From: Erysipelotrichaceae bacterium 7770_A6
GTDB taxonomy: Bacteria; Bacillota_I; Bacilli_A; Erysipelotrichales; Erysipelotrichaceae
Direction: 5' to 3'
Assembly: GCA_014610835.1 (NCBI GenBank)
Contig: QQXM01000003.1
Span: forward strand, 1 to 64,000
DNA length: 64,000 nucleotides
The translations under genes were made by a program, and so were the position numbers. The notes beneath the pieces were generated by a model. It was not told the origin of the DNA, ran no database searches, and saw only the letters and a program-made list of their open reading frames with translations. This document shows positions 16,730 to 26,747 of this stretch, in pieces. Each line of letters starts with the position of its first letter. The first letter of the stretch is position 1.

Positions 16730-17560
16730 TCACAATATTTTTTCTACACAATACAAATCTAAACGTCTACTCTTCAATAAAGGTAATTCTTCTCTTACCT
16801 GTGTTTCATAATCAAGATCAATTTCTTTCAAAAGAATACCTTCTTTTTCATCCAGCATACCTTCAACAGCTCCCCAAGGATTTGTCACAATCGAATGTCC
16901 CCATGAAGTATAACCTGTTGATGCATCACGCATTGGTGCACATCCAACCATATACACTTGATTATCTAACGCACGTGTTCGAAAAGAAATCTCCCAATGG
17001 GCAGGTCCTGTTGTCATATTAAATGCTGCAGGCACAAAGATTACTTTTGCACCATCATTCGCCATCAAACGAGACATTTCCGGAAAACGAATATCAAAGC
17101 AGACCATGACACCCATTGTTCCAAATTCAGTTTCAAATACAGTATCACTGTTTCCTGCCGTTAACGTATCTGATTCTCTAAAACTCTGCCCGTCTTTGAC
17201 ATCAATATCAAACAAATGTGGTTTCCGATGTTTTCCAATTTGTCTTCCCTGACGATCAAATACATAAGATGTGTTATAGATTTTTCCCTGTTGATTTCTT
17301 TCCGGCATAGATCCGCCAATCAGGTAAATGCCATATTTCTTTGCATATGAAGAAAGCTGCTTCCATACAGGTCCACCTTCTTCTTCCGCATATAATGGAA
17401 AATTAGCTGTCTGATATGGACAACAAAACATCTCGGGCAAAACTACAAAATCCAGATTTTCATCTTTTAATTGTTCAAGATAAGAGCCAACTGCCTTCAC
17501 ATTCTCCATCTTGTCATGTACTGTTGGCATCTGTAATGCTGCTACTTTGATTTTTGTCAT
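16730..17560 (-). CDS. carbon-nitrogen hydrolase (omega-amidase/nitrilase family)
   Basis: The 276-aa enzyme shows the nitrilase catalytic triad: Glu in VVLPEMF, Lys in KHRKPHLFDIDV and Cys in VMVCFDIRFPEM. The segments fit the Nit2/omega-amidase or deaminated-glutathione amidase branch better than true nitrilases. The ATG at 17560 is one base beyond the stop of the upstream PLP enzyme, so translation is probably coupled. It is the last gene of a three-gene operon with a PLP enzyme and RidA, which suggests a role in removing amide or keto-acid by-products of amino acid breakdown. Confidence 0.88.
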   Translation of the reverse strand: MTKIKVAALQMPTVHDKMENVKAVGSYLEQLKDENLDFVVLPEMFCCPYQTANFPLYAEEEGGPVWKQLSSYAKKYGIYLIGGSMPERNQQGKIYNTSYVFDRQGRQIGKHRKPHLFDIDVKDGQSFRESDTLTAGNSDTVFETEFGTMGVMVCFDIRFPEMSRLMANDGAKVIFVPAAFNMTTGPAHWEISFRTRALDNQVYMVGCAPMRDASTGYTSWGHSIVTNPWGAVEGMLDEKEGILLKEIDLDYETQVREELPLLKSRRLDLYCVEKIL

Positions 17561-17561
17561 T

Positions 17562-18677
17562 TTATTGCAGTTTTCCACGGCAGGCAATTGTGAGTTCTTT
17601 TTCCACATCGCCATTTTCATCAATGAGATACATCCTGTCATAGAGATTCACAACTGGACAAATATGTACTGGAACAATACGTACCTTATCACCAACTTTT
17701 ACAGAATCATGGAATTTCTTGTTGTAGATAATTGCGTGTTCATCATACATGAGATCAATATGTGTACCAGGATAATCAATCAGATTTCCTAAACCTTCTA
17801 CAGCACAAATACCTTCACTTCTACTCTGCATTGTTAAACCTTTTGCCCCAACATCAAGAATGACACGTTCCTCTGTTGGTTTACTCATGACCGTTGCCAA
17901 AACAAATGCATTACAATTCCAAGTATGATTCATTGCATTATCCTGAGATGCATCCATAAATGGATATGTGCCAGGACGGATTTCTGTAATACCTTCTAGA
18001 ATATCAGAATCATTTGCTAAAGAAGGCGTAGATCCAATCCCAACAATAGAAATATCAAATCCATTCTCTCTACACATCTTTGCAAATTTCAATGTACGTT
18101 CTTGTGCAATAACAGATTTCCTACGTGCTGTTTCAATATCTTTTGCACTATAGCTATCGCCATCATGAGAGAAGACACCTCTTAAATGAATATGTGGGCA
18201 ATTCTTCAAATAGTCTAATAATTTCTGACATTCTTCCTCTTCCACAATACCAGAACGACGCTCACCTACTTCAATTTCAATTACGCATTGCGCAGGCTTT
18301 GATGCCTTTTCAAATGATTTTTCTATAAGTTCTGCCTGTGCGATAGAATCCAAACCAAACTTGATATCAATTCCCTTTTCAGCAAGCTTCTGAATTCTCT
18401 GATACTTCTTTTCACCAACAATTTCATTGGCAATCAAAATATCTTTTAACCCAGCTTCTGCCATCACTTCTGCTTCGCCAACTTTTGCAACCGCAATTCC
18501 TTTACATCCAAATTCCTGCTGCTTAAGTGCCAATTCTGGTGTCTTATGTGTTTTTGTATGTGGTCGAAGGTTCACATGATGACGATCTGCGTAGTCTTGC
18601 ATCCGACGCATATTTTCTTCCATACCCTTACGATCAACTACCAATGCAGGTGTATCTAATTCCACATAATTATTCAT
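17562..18677 (-). CDS. D-serine dehydratase/D-threonine aldolase-like PLP enzyme
   Basis: The 371-aa protein is a fold-type III PLP enzyme. The PLP lysine is in RPHTKTHKTPEL, and the barrel continues with EIVGEKKYQRIQKLAEKG and EIEVGERRSGI. A C-terminal beta domain has the metal-site pair His-x-Cys in VPVHICPVVNL, as in zinc-dependent D-serine dehydratase and D-threonine aldolase. The next gene upstream is RidA, which hydrolyses 2-aminoacrylate from serine dehydratases, so D-serine dehydratase seems the better guess. AAAGGAG lies 8 bases from the ATG at 18677. Substrate specificity cannot be read from the sequence. Confidence 0.85.
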   Translation of the reverse strand: MNNYVELDTPALVVDRKGMEENMRRMQDYADRHHVNLRPHTKTHKTPELALKQQEFGCKGIAVAKVGEAEVMAEAGLKDILIANEIVGEKKYQRIQKLAEKGIDIKFGLDSIAQAELIEKSFEKASKPAQCVIEIEVGERRSGIVEEEECQKLLDYLKNCPHIHLRGVFSHDGDSYSAKDIETARRKSVIAQERTLKFAKMCRENGFDISIVGIGSTPSLANDSDILEGITEIRPGTYPFMDASQDNAMNHTWNCNAFVLATVMSKPTEERVILDVGAKGLTMQSRSEGICAVEGLGNLIDYPGTHIDLMYDEHAIIYNKKFHDSVKVGDKVRIVPVHICPVVNLYDRMYLIDENGDVEKELTIACRGKLQ

Positions 18678-18691
18678 AAACAATTCTCCTT

Positions 18692-19078
18692 TTAGTCCAT
18701 CGCTACAACAGCTTCAATTTCACAAAGACATCCATTGTAAAGATTGTTTGTGGGAACAACAATACGAGATGGCTTGTGCTCACCAAAATACGATGCGTAT
18801 TCTTCATTTAGATCGCCCCAATATTTTACATCAGGTAAATAGACGCGACATTGAATCACTCTATCTTTGGAAGCGCCCGCAGCCTGAATCACATAATCAA
18901 GATTCTTTAAAGCCTGTCTTGCTTCTTGTTTAATACCACCTTCTGGTACTTTTCCAGTTTCAGGGTCAATGGACAACTGTCCAGAAATATAAAGGACGCC
19001 ATTATAAATCATTCCTGGTGTGTAATGTCCTCCATCTCTTACAGAATATTTTGTTTCTACTTTTTTGATTTCATTCAT
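18692..19078 (-). CDS. ridA: RidA family enamine/imine deaminase
   Basis: This 128-aa YjgF/RidA protein shows YNGVLYISGQLSIDPETG at the start of the fold. The conserved arginine is in KPSRIVVPTNNLYNG, and the end reads CLCEIEAVVAM. The family forms trimers that hydrolyse reactive 2-aminoacrylate and related imines. It is the first gene of the operon, 14 bases from the PLP enzyme gene, which fits a damage-limiting partner. It is divergent from the YheO-type regulator. Confidence 0.92.
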   Translation of the reverse strand: MNEIKKVETKYSVRDGGHYTPGMIYNGVLYISGQLSIDPETGKVPEGGIKQEARQALKNLDYVIQAAGASKDRVIQCRVYLPDVKYWGDLNEEYASYFGEHKPSRIVVPTNNLYNGCLCEIEAVVAMD

Positions 19079-19114
19079 TTGTTGCTCTCCATATACTTTT
19101 TTCTATAGCTAATA

Positions 19115-19128
19115 TAGAACTTTTTCTA
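19115..19128 (-). promoter_or_regulatory. palindrome in the ridA promoter region
   Basis: TAGAA and TTCTA arms around CTTT lie 37 bases before the ridA start. A nearby direct repeat of ATAGAAAAA (minus strand) adds to the picture of a regulator site, plausibly for the divergent YheO-type protein. Confidence 0.45.
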
Positions 19129-19245
19129 TGTGTTTTCAATATGAACATGATAGATTCATTATTTTTTAACTGTATTTGTAATATAATGAATTATAGAATT
19201 ATTTATATATTTTTATACAAAATATATAACGGAGGAATTTCTATC

Positions 19246-19905
19246 ATGATTAGACAAACATTACAGCCATACGTACCTTTAGCAGATATGCTTGTACGCA
19301 CCTTTGGAAAAGGATGCGAAGTCGTATTGCATGATTTAACAAACCCACAGCACTCTGTTGTGTATGTAGCGAACAATGCCGTTACAGGCCGACAAATTGG
19401 AGAAAGCTTCAGTTCCCTTGTTGATCAGGTATTACTCTCTCCAGATTTAAAGCAAAACTCTGTATCAAATTATTATTTCCACACAAAAGATATCAACGGT
19501 GGTAAACTTGTTCGCTCCTCTACCCTCCTAATACGCAAAGAAGATGGAACTTTAGATGGTGCGCTTTGCATCAACCTTGATACAGAACCATTCACAGAAA
19601 TGATTTCATTTCTACAAAGCTTTCTTCCAGAACATTCTGCTTCTCTAAATTTTTCAAAAGAAGAAGTTCCACAGCTTAATGAAGAAGAAAATGTTTCTGT
19701 CATGGTTTCTTCTCTGATTGATCATATCTTAAAAGATATTTCTTTAGATTCCACAAGAGAAGAACGTGTTGAAAAGATTCGTTTCATGGAAAATAAAGGT
19801 ATTTTCTTAATGAAGGGAAGTGTTGAACAAGTTGCAGAGAAGATGGGCGTTAATAAAGTAACAATCTACAGCTACTTAGATGAAGTACACGGAAAGAGAA
19901 GATAA
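19246..19905 (+). CDS. YheO/DauR-type PAS and helix-turn-helix regulator
   Basis: The 219-aa protein has an N-terminal YheO-like PAS domain (MLVRTFGKGCEVVLHDLTNP, GRQIGESFSSLVDQVL, DGALCINLDTEPF). Its C-terminal helix-turn-helix is FLMKGSVEQVAEKMGVNKVT. The start at 19246 follows GGAGGA. A well-studied member, DauR, represses a D-arginine catabolic operon. Being divergent from a D-amino-acid-type PLP enzyme and RidA, this one probably controls D-amino acid use. The ligand is unknown. Confidence 0.87.
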   Translation: MIRQTLQPYVPLADMLVRTFGKGCEVVLHDLTNPQHSVVYVANNAVTGRQIGESFSSLVDQVLLSPDLKQNSVSNYYFHTKDINGGKLVRSSTLLIRKEDGTLDGALCINLDTEPFTEMISFLQSFLPEHSASLNFSKEEVPQLNEEENVSVMVSSLIDHILKDISLDSTREERVEKIRFMENKGIFLMKGSVEQVAEKMGVNKVTIYSYLDEVHGKRR

Positions 19906-19906
19906 A

Positions 19907-19931
19907 AACAGGCATGAGTTTCATGCCTGTT
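19907..19931. terminator. bidirectional intrinsic terminator
   Basis: AACAGGCATGA and TCATGCCTGTT form a perfect 11-base stem with loop GTT. It lies between the convergent regulator and GH1 genes. Confidence 0.88.
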
Positions 19932-19938
19932 ATTTTGG

Positions 19939-21399
<1,461 letters not shown>

Positions 21400-21432
21400 T
21401 TAACGTATAAAAAAGACATTTACATGCCTTTT

Positions 21433-21687
21433 TTACATTTTACCGCCTGTAAATGCCTGACCTTCGATAAGAACTCTGAGCATTAATACTGCGCCCCAAG
21501 GCTGCTTCTTAACTAAGCTCTTTGTATAGCTTGCTAAATCACCATGTGATCCATCATCTTCAACTTCAAACTGCATTTCGATTGGAGTCTTCATTTTTAC
21601 AAATGTGTACTTTGGTGATTCCTGAGCAAGTAATAATTCTTTGATTTCATCTTTCTTCAATGCTGAAGAAACGTTAACTAATGCCAT
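21433..21687 (-). CDS. 84-aa protein of unknown function ahead of the GH1 gene
   Basis: GGAGAG precedes the ATG. The protein is soluble and mildly acidic in the middle (FEVEDDGSHGDLASYTKSL), ending QPWGAVLMLRVLIEGQAF. I recognise no family. As first gene of the CcpA-type regulated beta-glucosidase unit it may have a regulatory or sugar-related role, but that is only context. The length and composition are convincingly coding. Confidence 0.75.
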   Translation of the reverse strand: MALVNVSSALKKDEIKELLLAQESPKYTFVKMKTPIEMQFEVEDDGSHGDLASYTKSLVKKQPWGAVLMLRVLIEGQAFTGGKM

Positions 21688-21720
21688 ATATGTTTTCTCT
21701 CCTTTAATTAGTATGTAATT

Positions 21721-21748
21721 ATTATATCATGTAAGCGTTTTATGTCAT
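21721..21748 (-). promoter_or_regulatory. promoter with cre site
   Basis: On the minus strand ATGACA (21743-21748) and TATAAT (21721-21726) are 16 bases apart, with a TGA extended -10. Between them ATAAAACGCTTACA (21730-21743) matches the cre consensus TGWAANCGNTNWCA at 12 of 14 positions. CcpA binding there would block transcription when better sugars are present. Confidence 0.75.
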
Positions 21749-21772
21749 GTAAAAATGTATTTACACAACTTC

Positions 21773-22732
21773 TCACAATCCAATTTCTTTTCTGGAATTT
21801 GATAATATTTTCATAACTTCCAAAGAATTTTCCAGCCACAAAACCATTGTAGAAGTATCTTTTTCTTCAATGACAGAAGCAATCTGTTCAAATTCATTTT
21901 GCATTGGAGATTGCATTTCTTCCACATCAATATTAATTACTTCATCTTTGAGATGCAGAGTTAAATTCTGAATGATTCCAGGTCTAGAATTCATACTAAT
22001 ATATCCTTTTGTTCCTTGAATCATGATTCCGTTGTGAGATGCACTGTCTTTTGCACCTGTACATACCGCAATATACTCTGGATATTTCATGATCAATGTT
22101 CCACTTGTATCTACACCATTAAAACCAATATTTGCTTCATAATGTGTAAATACAGGTTTTCCAAATACACCTTGTATAAAATGAACATTATAAACATTGA
22201 TATCATACAAAGCACCACCATACTGTTCAGGATCAAACGCAGGTAATACTTCTTGTCTTAAATATGCATCATATCTACTAGAATATTGTGAATAGTTACA
22301 CTGAATCAATTTAATCTCACCAATACGTGAAAGAACAGATTGAATATTCTGATAGTTTTTACTATATCTAGACATGATAGCTTCAAATACAAACACATTA
22401 TTTTTTCTTGTTAGTTCATAGAGTTCCTGTGCTTGTTCATACGTAGAAGTAAATGGTTTTTCAACAATCACATGCTTATGTGCCAATATTGCTTTCTTTG
22501 CATATTCATAATGCAAAGAATTAATTAATCCAATATATACCGTATCAAAAGAATCGTTTTTTAAAAATGCATCATAGTCTGTATACAAAGAAGGAATTCC
22601 ATATTCTTCAACAAGCGGTTTTCCTTTTTCTGCATTTCTACACCATAAGCTGGATACGATAATATCTGTATCCTTTAATACATTTAATGCCGTTTTAACA
22701 ATACCACCATTACCAACTATACCAAGTTTCAT
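21773..22732 (-). CDS. Gfo/Idh/MocA family oxidoreductase
   Basis: The 319-aa protein has an N-terminal Rossmann domain (KLGIVGNGGIVKTAL) and the conserved EKPFTSTYEQAQEL segment, whose lysine is the family's catalytic residue. The C-terminal substrate domain includes GGALYDINVYNV. Members oxidise or reduce sugars and polyols with NAD(P). The ATG at 22732 has AAGGA upstream and lies 4 bases after the stop of the HAD gene. It ends a four-gene run with GNAT, cupin and HAD genes, likely a sugar-modifying unit. Confidence 0.87.
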   Translation of the reverse strand: MKLGIVGNGGIVKTALNVLKDTDIIVSSLWCRNAEKGKPLVEEYGIPSLYTDYDAFLKNDSFDTVYIGLINSLHYEYAKKAILAHKHVIVEKPFTSTYEQAQELYELTRKNNVFVFEAIMSRYSKNYQNIQSVLSRIGEIKLIQCNYSQYSSRYDAYLRQEVLPAFDPEQYGGALYDINVYNVHFIQGVFGKPVFTHYEANIGFNGVDTSGTLIMKYPEYIAVCTGAKDSASHNGIMIQGTKGYISMNSRPGIIQNLTLHLKDEVINIDVEEMQSPMQNEFEQIASVIEEKDTSTMVLWLENSLEVMKILSNSRKEIGL

Positions 22733-22736
22733 ACAT

Positions 22737-23576
22737 TTATCCTTCAATCAATCCATAATACACAAATGCATTCCAGATACCATCTTCAAGAATATCTGTA
22801 GTTACATAATCTGCATGCGTTTTTGCTTCCTCAGCAGCATTTCCCATCGCAACGCTTGTTCCACAAACCTGAAACATTGGAATATCATTTGCGCTGTCAC
22901 CAATGCCAATGGCATTAAAGGATTCTTCATTGTAATGATCCAATACTTTTAAAATTGCGGTACCTTTTGTAACACTTCCATTTGTCACTTCACCAATACA
23001 CAAGTTTTCTTCTGGATGTTCTACTGATTTTGTTAATACGAATGGTTTTTCTAAAAGTTCTGCGAGTTTTGGATATAAAGGCAGCCAGCTAGGTCCATAC
23101 GCACAAATCTTATAAATACTATCATTTTCTTCAGATCCGAAACTTTCTGGATATGTTCCATTTTCCATACACAACGCAACCTGTTTATCATAATCCGTTT
23201 CGCCGCCAGAAAAATATCTCAAAAGATATTCATAGCCAACTTTTGAGCAGTAAGCACCTGCAGCTCCTTCTAAGCAATATCCTAAACCAGCTTTTAATAT
23301 CTGTTTTTTTATACGAGATACATCTCTTTGCGCAATTGGATGATCATAGATTCGTTTTCCATCCGCATAAACCATGCCGCCCGCACCTAAAATAAATCCA
23401 TCAACATCATAGTTTAAATACTTTTGAATTTCAGAAAGAGACCTGCCTGTACATAAAAAAATCTTGTGTCCATTTTTTCTCGCAAGTTGAATTGCCTTTT
23501 CAGCACTATCTGGAATTCTTCCAATCTTTGTAGAATACAATGTTCCATCAATATCTAAAAATATAATCTTTTTCAT
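22737..23576 (-). CDS. Cof-type HAD phosphatase
   Basis: The 279-aa enzyme has the HAD motifs: FLDIDGTLYS (DxD nucleophile), FLCTGRS (motif II), the conserved lysine in NGSVTKGTAIL, and GIGDSANDIPMF (motif IV). The large C2B cap lies between motifs II and III, as in Cof/YidA enzymes that hydrolyse sugar phosphates. No ribosome site precedes the ATG at 23576; a TATACT lies 9 bases upstream, so it may be read from its own very short leader. The next gene follows after 4 bases. Confidence 0.88.
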   Translation of the reverse strand: MKKIIFLDIDGTLYSTKIGRIPDSAEKAIQLARKNGHKIFLCTGRSLSEIQKYLNYDVDGFILGAGGMVYADGKRIYDHPIAQRDVSRIKKQILKAGLGYCLEGAAGAYCSKVGYEYLLRYFSGGETDYDKQVALCMENGTYPESFGSEENDSIYKICAYGPSWLPLYPKLAELLEKPFVLTKSVEHPEENLCIGEVTNGSVTKGTAILKVLDHYNEESFNAIGIGDSANDIPMFQVCGTSVAMGNAAEEAKTHADYVTTDILEDGIWNAFVYYGLIEG

Positions 23577-23625
23577 AATAAGATAAGTATAAATGAAAAA
23601 AACAGAAATCACCGAAAGATTTCTG

Positions 23626-24282
23626 TTAAATATAGAAATTCGTTAAGCCAATCTTTAATTGACCTGTTGTTGGATACATTCTGATATGTGAACCACGCAT
23701 GATTCTCATGGAATCGTCTGGCTTTAGGATTTGCTTCTTGCCATCAACTTCAACAATTCCTTCTCCTTCATAGCCAAAAATCATAATATTTCTTGTTAAT
23801 TCTCTTTCAAAAACACAATCATTCTGATCAAAGCACACAATCGTCACATCAACAAATCCACTAGAAATAACATTTACTGTAGATCTATTGCCATGTTTAT
23901 ATTCGCCTAATGCCGCTGTAGAAAAAACTTCACCAATTTCTTTGATTGTATGATTTACAGTCTGGCCAAGCATAACTTCTAAATACACTGCATTTTCTAA
24001 AGCTTCTAAAACAATGACACGTCCTGTTGGCGTTACAATGCCATCATATTTATTTAATTCCTGCATATGTGGAATGCCACGTTCGTCTTTGATCGTTATA
24101 CGCATTTTCCCCTGTTTTACAAATAACATTTTATAAAAACCAAATGCTTCTGGAGACATACTTGTACCTTTTCCCAAAGAATAAATATGTACCCCTTCCA
24201 TGATCTGCTCTTGAATAATCGTTGAAGGAAGTGGCTGATTTAGCTGTGCCAGATTAAATACTTCACCGATTGGATATCTCAT
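23626..24282 (-). CDS. cupin-like protein
   Basis: The 218-aa product is strand-rich, with two cupin-like halves. The first includes FVKQGKMRITIKDERG and TPTGRVIVLEALENAVYLEV. The second is around FGYEGEGIVEVDGKKQILKP and ends SMRIMRGSHIRMYP. It lacks an obvious full HxH metal site, so it may bind a sugar or be non-catalytic. The start overlaps the GNAT gene's stop by 4 bases. The role is unknown. Confidence 0.65.
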   Translation of the reverse strand: MRYPIGEVFNLAQLNQPLPSTIIQEQIMEGVHIYSLGKGTSMSPEAFGFYKMLFVKQGKMRITIKDERGIPHMQELNKYDGIVTPTGRVIVLEALENAVYLEVMLGQTVNHTIKEIGEVFSTAALGEYKHGNRSTVNVISSGFVDVTIVCFDQNDCVFERELTRNIMIFGYEGEGIVEVDGKKQILKPDDSMRIMRGSHIRMYPTTGQLKIGLTNFYI

Positions 24283-24821
24283 AGTTTCTGCCCCAGTATA
24301 TAGCCGTATTCAGCTTCTACCAAGATTTCAAATCCCATTTTCTGATAGAAATTGAATGCACGCTGATTATTTTTTGCGACACCAACCATGATTCCTGGAA
24401 CATGTTCCTTCTTCAATGCATCTAATAATGTATGCATCAACAATGTTCCACTGCCTTTTCCACAACAATCTTCTAAAATATCGACATGTAAATGTGCTGG
24501 ATATTCTTTTTGATATGCTTCATATTCTGAAATATCACAACGGAGCACAAAGGAAGGTGCAACCTTCTTGATCTCTTCAAAATATTCTTGGATATATTCT
24601 TTAAAAGATGCATAACTTTCTGCACATAAGATATATCCCTGAATTTCTCCTTGATCATCTTGTAAAAGGAAACATTTCCCATGATCCAGATATGGATCAC
24701 AATACATCAACAAAGAGAACTTTCTATGTTCTTCATTCACTAAGTTATCAGGACTGCCTGTATGAATACAGATCTCATGACACTTATCTCTATATTTTTC
24801 TTCAAATGGTATTACTCTCAT
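24279..24821 (-). CDS. GNAT-family N-acetyltransferase
   Basis: The 180-aa protein has the GNAT acetyl-CoA loop (GKGSGTLLMHTLLDALKKE), followed by NNQRAFNFYQKMGFEILVEA, the typical end of the fold. The N-terminal part resembles acetyltransferase domains associated with GlcNAc metabolism. No Shine-Dalgarno site precedes the ATG; a TAAAAT box ends 9 bases upstream, suggesting a nearly leaderless mRNA. It is first in the GNAT-cupin-HAD-Gfo/Idh unit. Confidence 0.85.
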   Translation of the reverse strand: MRVIPFEEKYRDKCHEICIHTGSPDNLVNEEHRKFSLLMYCDPYLDHGKCFLLQDDQGEIQGYILCAESYASFKEYIQEYFEEIKKVAPSFVLRCDISEYEAYQKEYPAHLHVDILEDCCGKGSGTLLMHTLLDALKKEHVPGIMVGVAKNNQRAFNFYQKMGFEILVEAEYGYILGQKL

Positions 24822-24854
24822 AACAAAGACATTTTAACACAAAATCATACCTTA

Positions 24855-24886
24855 TGAAAAAACAGCCTCACTTATTGAGACTGTTT
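24855..24886 (-). terminator. terminator of the second GH1 gene
   Basis: AAACAGCCTCA and TTGAGACTGTTT pair with one mismatch; the minus direction ends in TTTTTT. Confidence 0.75.
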
Positions 24887-24893
24887 CATCAAA

Positions 24894-26399
<1,506 letters not shown>

Positions 26400-26413
26400 C
26401 TACATCTATTTTA

Positions 26414-26427
26414 TCAAAGCGTTTTCA
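26414..26427 (-). promoter_or_regulatory. cre site of the second GH1 gene
   Basis: TGAAAACGCTTTGA on the minus strand matches TGWAANCGNTNWCA except one position and abuts a TAAAAT -10-like box. It implies CcpA repression. Confidence 0.75.
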
Positions 26428-26476
26428 AAAAATGTGTAAATTTGCTCGAATAACATGCAAAATACATCAATGAAAT

Positions 26477-26672
26477 GAAAAAATACCAGACGCCCATCTG
26501 GTATTGATTCTTCTTTTCGCATGATTATGTGTTTGAGGAGGACACATCTATGCTATCTTATCCGGTTCATTATGCCATTTTTACGTTTGCCCTTAACGTA
26601 AATGCCGGATGTTATCACCAGCCATCGTAAAGAAGTGTTTTATTAGGAAAGAGTGATGGTTAGCTCTAACTA
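26477..26672 (-). ncRNA. candidate small RNA with anti-Shine-Dalgarno hairpin loop
   Basis: The stretch between two minus-strand genes is a self-contained unit of about 195 bases: its own promoter upstream (26679-26707), no long frame, and an intrinsic terminator at the end. The terminator pairs ATACCAGA with TCTGGTAT and runs into TTTTTT at 26477-26482. Inside are a TTACGTT/AACGTAA hairpin (26581-26601), an enclosing ATCCGG/CCGGAT pair (26560-26610), and an ATGTGT/ACACAT stem (26527-26547). The 9-base loop of that last stem reads CCTCCTCAA on this strand, so it would expose an anti-Shine-Dalgarno sequence. C-rich loops of this kind are used by Gram-positive sRNAs such as RsaE and FsrA to block ribosome sites. 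A cis-leader is less likely because the terminator precedes the next gene's own promoter. Confidence 0.6.
26550..26630 (+). CDS. alternative: 26-codon frame on the opposite strand
   Basis: GAGGAGG (26535-26541) lies 8 bases before ATG on the plus strand. The frame reads MLSYPVHYAIFTFALNVNAG and ends CYHQPS. It is antisense to the candidate small RNA; its ribosome site is exactly the complement of the sRNA loop. I see no convincing plus-strand promoter. I list it because the spacing is good, but prefer the sRNA reading. Confidence 0.2.
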   Translation: MLSYPVHYAIFTFALNVNAGCYHQPS

Positions 26673-26707
26673 ACTATTATGTTAGCAGACACTAACTCAT
26701 ATGTCAA
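26659..26707 (-). promoter_or_regulatory. sRNA promoter with GTTAG/CTAAC operator array
   Basis: TTGACA (26702-26707) and TAACAT (26679-26684) are separated by 17 bases. GTTAGCAGACACTAAC (26681-26696) covers the spacer and -10 box, and GTTAGCTCTAAC (26659-26670) covers the likely start site. Both are inverted repeats of GTTAG/CTAAC. TTAG half-sites of this kind recall DtxR/IdeR/MntR-family metal-dependent repressors; the regulator is an inference. Confidence 0.65.
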
Positions 26708-26715
26708 TGCTTTAT

Positions 26716-26746
26716 AAAAAAAAAATCCATATTACTTAAATATGAA
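26716..26746 (-). terminator. terminator of the HAD/phosphatase operon
   Basis: TTCATATT and AATATGGA form a stem with one mismatch, followed by nine or ten T in the minus direction, directly after the HAD gene stop. Confidence 0.8.
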
Positions 26747-26747
26747 T

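Noticed and set aside
26560-26610. Riboswitch reading of the 26.5-26.7 kb element
   Set aside because: I compared it by eye with fluoride, c-di-GMP, ZTP and NiCo consensus cores and found no match, and its terminator is not followed by a gene in the same transcript without a separate promoter. Kept as an sRNA candidate.
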